Below are positions 39,947-40,485 of a stretch of 40,485 nucleotides of DNA, piece after piece; the stretch's first letter is position 1; every line of letters starts with the position of its first letter. The translations under genes and the position numbers were made by a program. The notes beneath the pieces were generated by a model. The model saw only the letters and a program-made list of their open reading frames with translations. It had not been told where the DNA came from and did no database searches. The stretch is from assembly GCA_022766785.1 (NCBI GenBank), contig JALEOL010000019.1, positions 1 to 40,485 on the forward strand, written 5' to 3'. The stretch comes from Oscillospiraceae bacterium. Its GTDB lineage: Bacteria > Bacillota > Clostridia > Oscillospirales > Ruminococcaceae.

Positions 39947-40306
39947 ATGATCCTGACAGTCGGAGAACGAATCGAATCCCGCCGTGAACAACTTGGACTG
40001 AAACAGTATCAGGTCGCGGACAGCATCGGCGTGACGCGAACCACAATGAGCAAATACGAAAACGGCGTGAATATCCCCAACGCCGAAATTCTGGCGAAGC
40101 TGGCGAGAGTGCTGCAGACCTCAGCAGATTATCTCTGCGGGCTGACGGACAGCAGTACCCCCCACGGCACGGACTGGGTATGCACAGACCAGATCGACCG
40201 GCAGCTTATCACCAACATCAGAAAGCTGTCCCGGGAGGATCAGCTGCGCATTTCGGGCAGAGTTGAACAGCTCCTGGAGGATAACGCACGCAGCTCCGGT
40301 GACTGA
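39947..40306 (+). CDS. XRE-family transcriptional regulator
   Basis: A 119-residue protein with an N-terminal helix-turn-helix (IESRREQLGLKQYQVADSIGVTRTTMSKYENGVNIPNAEILAKLARVLQTSADYLCGL) and a C-terminal helical tail (DQIDRQLITNIRKLSREDQLRISGRVEQLLED). Small XRE proteins of this form often repress their own or neighbouring genes. ATG 39947 is only 2-5 bases behind AAAGGAG; a CTG two codons later has better spacing, and an ATG ten codons earlier lacks a site, so the start is uncertain by a few residues. Confidence 0.88.
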   Translation: MILTVGERIESRREQLGLKQYQVADSIGVTRTTMSKYENGVNIPNAEILAKLARVLQTSADYLCGLTDSSTPHGTDWVCTDQIDRQLITNIRKLSREDQLRISGRVEQLLEDNARSSGD

Positions 40307-40344
40307 TCCCGTTCGCTTGCGGACAGGTCATTTGCTTTATCAAT

Positions 40345-40485
40345 AGGTCACCTCTAAAAACCATAGTGCCTCAGATGCGCAGTCAGATTTTTCGTCAGAT
40401 TGTACAAATTGAGCGCAGGCGGGCTGTCGCCCGTCAAGCGAAATTTGTGCAATATGGCGAAAAATATGCAAGCAGATGAGGTGCT
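40345..40485. repeat. Inverted-repeat element, copy B, cut by the window end
   Basis: The core 40385-40474 is nearly identical to 23178-23268 of copy A, including the central hairpin. The outer part differs: it begins AGGTCACCTCTAAAAACC, and the end GCAGATGAGGTGCT starts to mirror the left arm AGTGCCTCAGATGC. The right terminal repeat probably continues past base 40485. No gene is seen in 40307-40485. Confidence 0.75.

Noticed and set aside
40343..40347. Additional ATAGG motif near the right end
   Set aside because: The matching arm 12 bp upstream is TTGCT, it is not near a promoter, and it lies at the edge of the repeat element.

Overview
The window looks like chromosomal DNA of an anaerobic, Gram-positive Clostridia member, most like Ruminococcus and other Oscillospiraceae. 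This is inferred from consensus sigma-A promoters with 17-bp spacers, strong GGAGG ribosome binding sites, a GH9 glycosidase, a DUF4358 lipoprotein, a hydrogenase-associated ACT-domain regulator and the phoH-ybeY-dgkA block. I see no rRNA, tRNA or CRISPR array. Both edges lie in repeats: base 1 is the tip of a complete ISAs1-type insertion sequence, and the last ~140 bases are a truncated inverted-repeat element.

Left part (1-9.4 kb): the IS; a DUF2935 gene; a minus-strand operon of a TM1266-type ACT regulator, an NMT1/THI5-like lipoprotein and an unusual permease-ATPase fusion, preceded by a leader with an attenuator-like hairpin; then a plus-strand run of a GH9 enzyme without a signal peptide, a membrane-anchored tandem SGNH protein and a DUF4358 lipoprotein.

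Middle part (9.4-21.7 kb): a long minus-strand unit (small protein, DMT transporter, MATE transporter, MoxR ATPase, DUF58, membrane protein, metH) diverges from a plus-strand unit (amidohydrolase, phoH, ybeY, dgkA, patatin, 42-residue Cys-rich protein).

Right part (21.7-38.7 kb) is a coherent sulfur-assimilation locus. A minus-strand operon encodes a MetY-type sulfhydrylase, a siroheme Fe-S reductase, a TusA-like protein, a thioredoxin, a ThiS/MoaD-like carrier ending in GGGQ, a ThiF/MoeB-like E1 and a JAMM protease. These are the parts of protein-thiocarboxylate-dependent homocysteine synthesis (the Wolinella Hcy system). Divergent from it are trxB, a second thioredoxin, and an operon with a sulfonate-type ABC importer and a cytoplasmic arylsulfotransferase-family protein. 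Next comes a six-gene tetrapyrrole operon ending in siroheme functions, which would supply the reductase cofactor; metH could convert the homocysteine to methionine.

The main regulatory observation is a recurring 17-bp element, C[AC]TAT-N7-ATAGG followed by TTTT, in at least three promoters (metY, the second thioredoxin, an HD-domain gene), with weaker versions at the ABC importer and siroheme operons. It may define a local sulfur regulon under an Rrf2/CymR-like or similar regulator not encoded here. The right end carries the HD-domain gene, a small unknown gene and an XRE regulator whose promoter is flanked by a perfect 12-bp inverted repeat.
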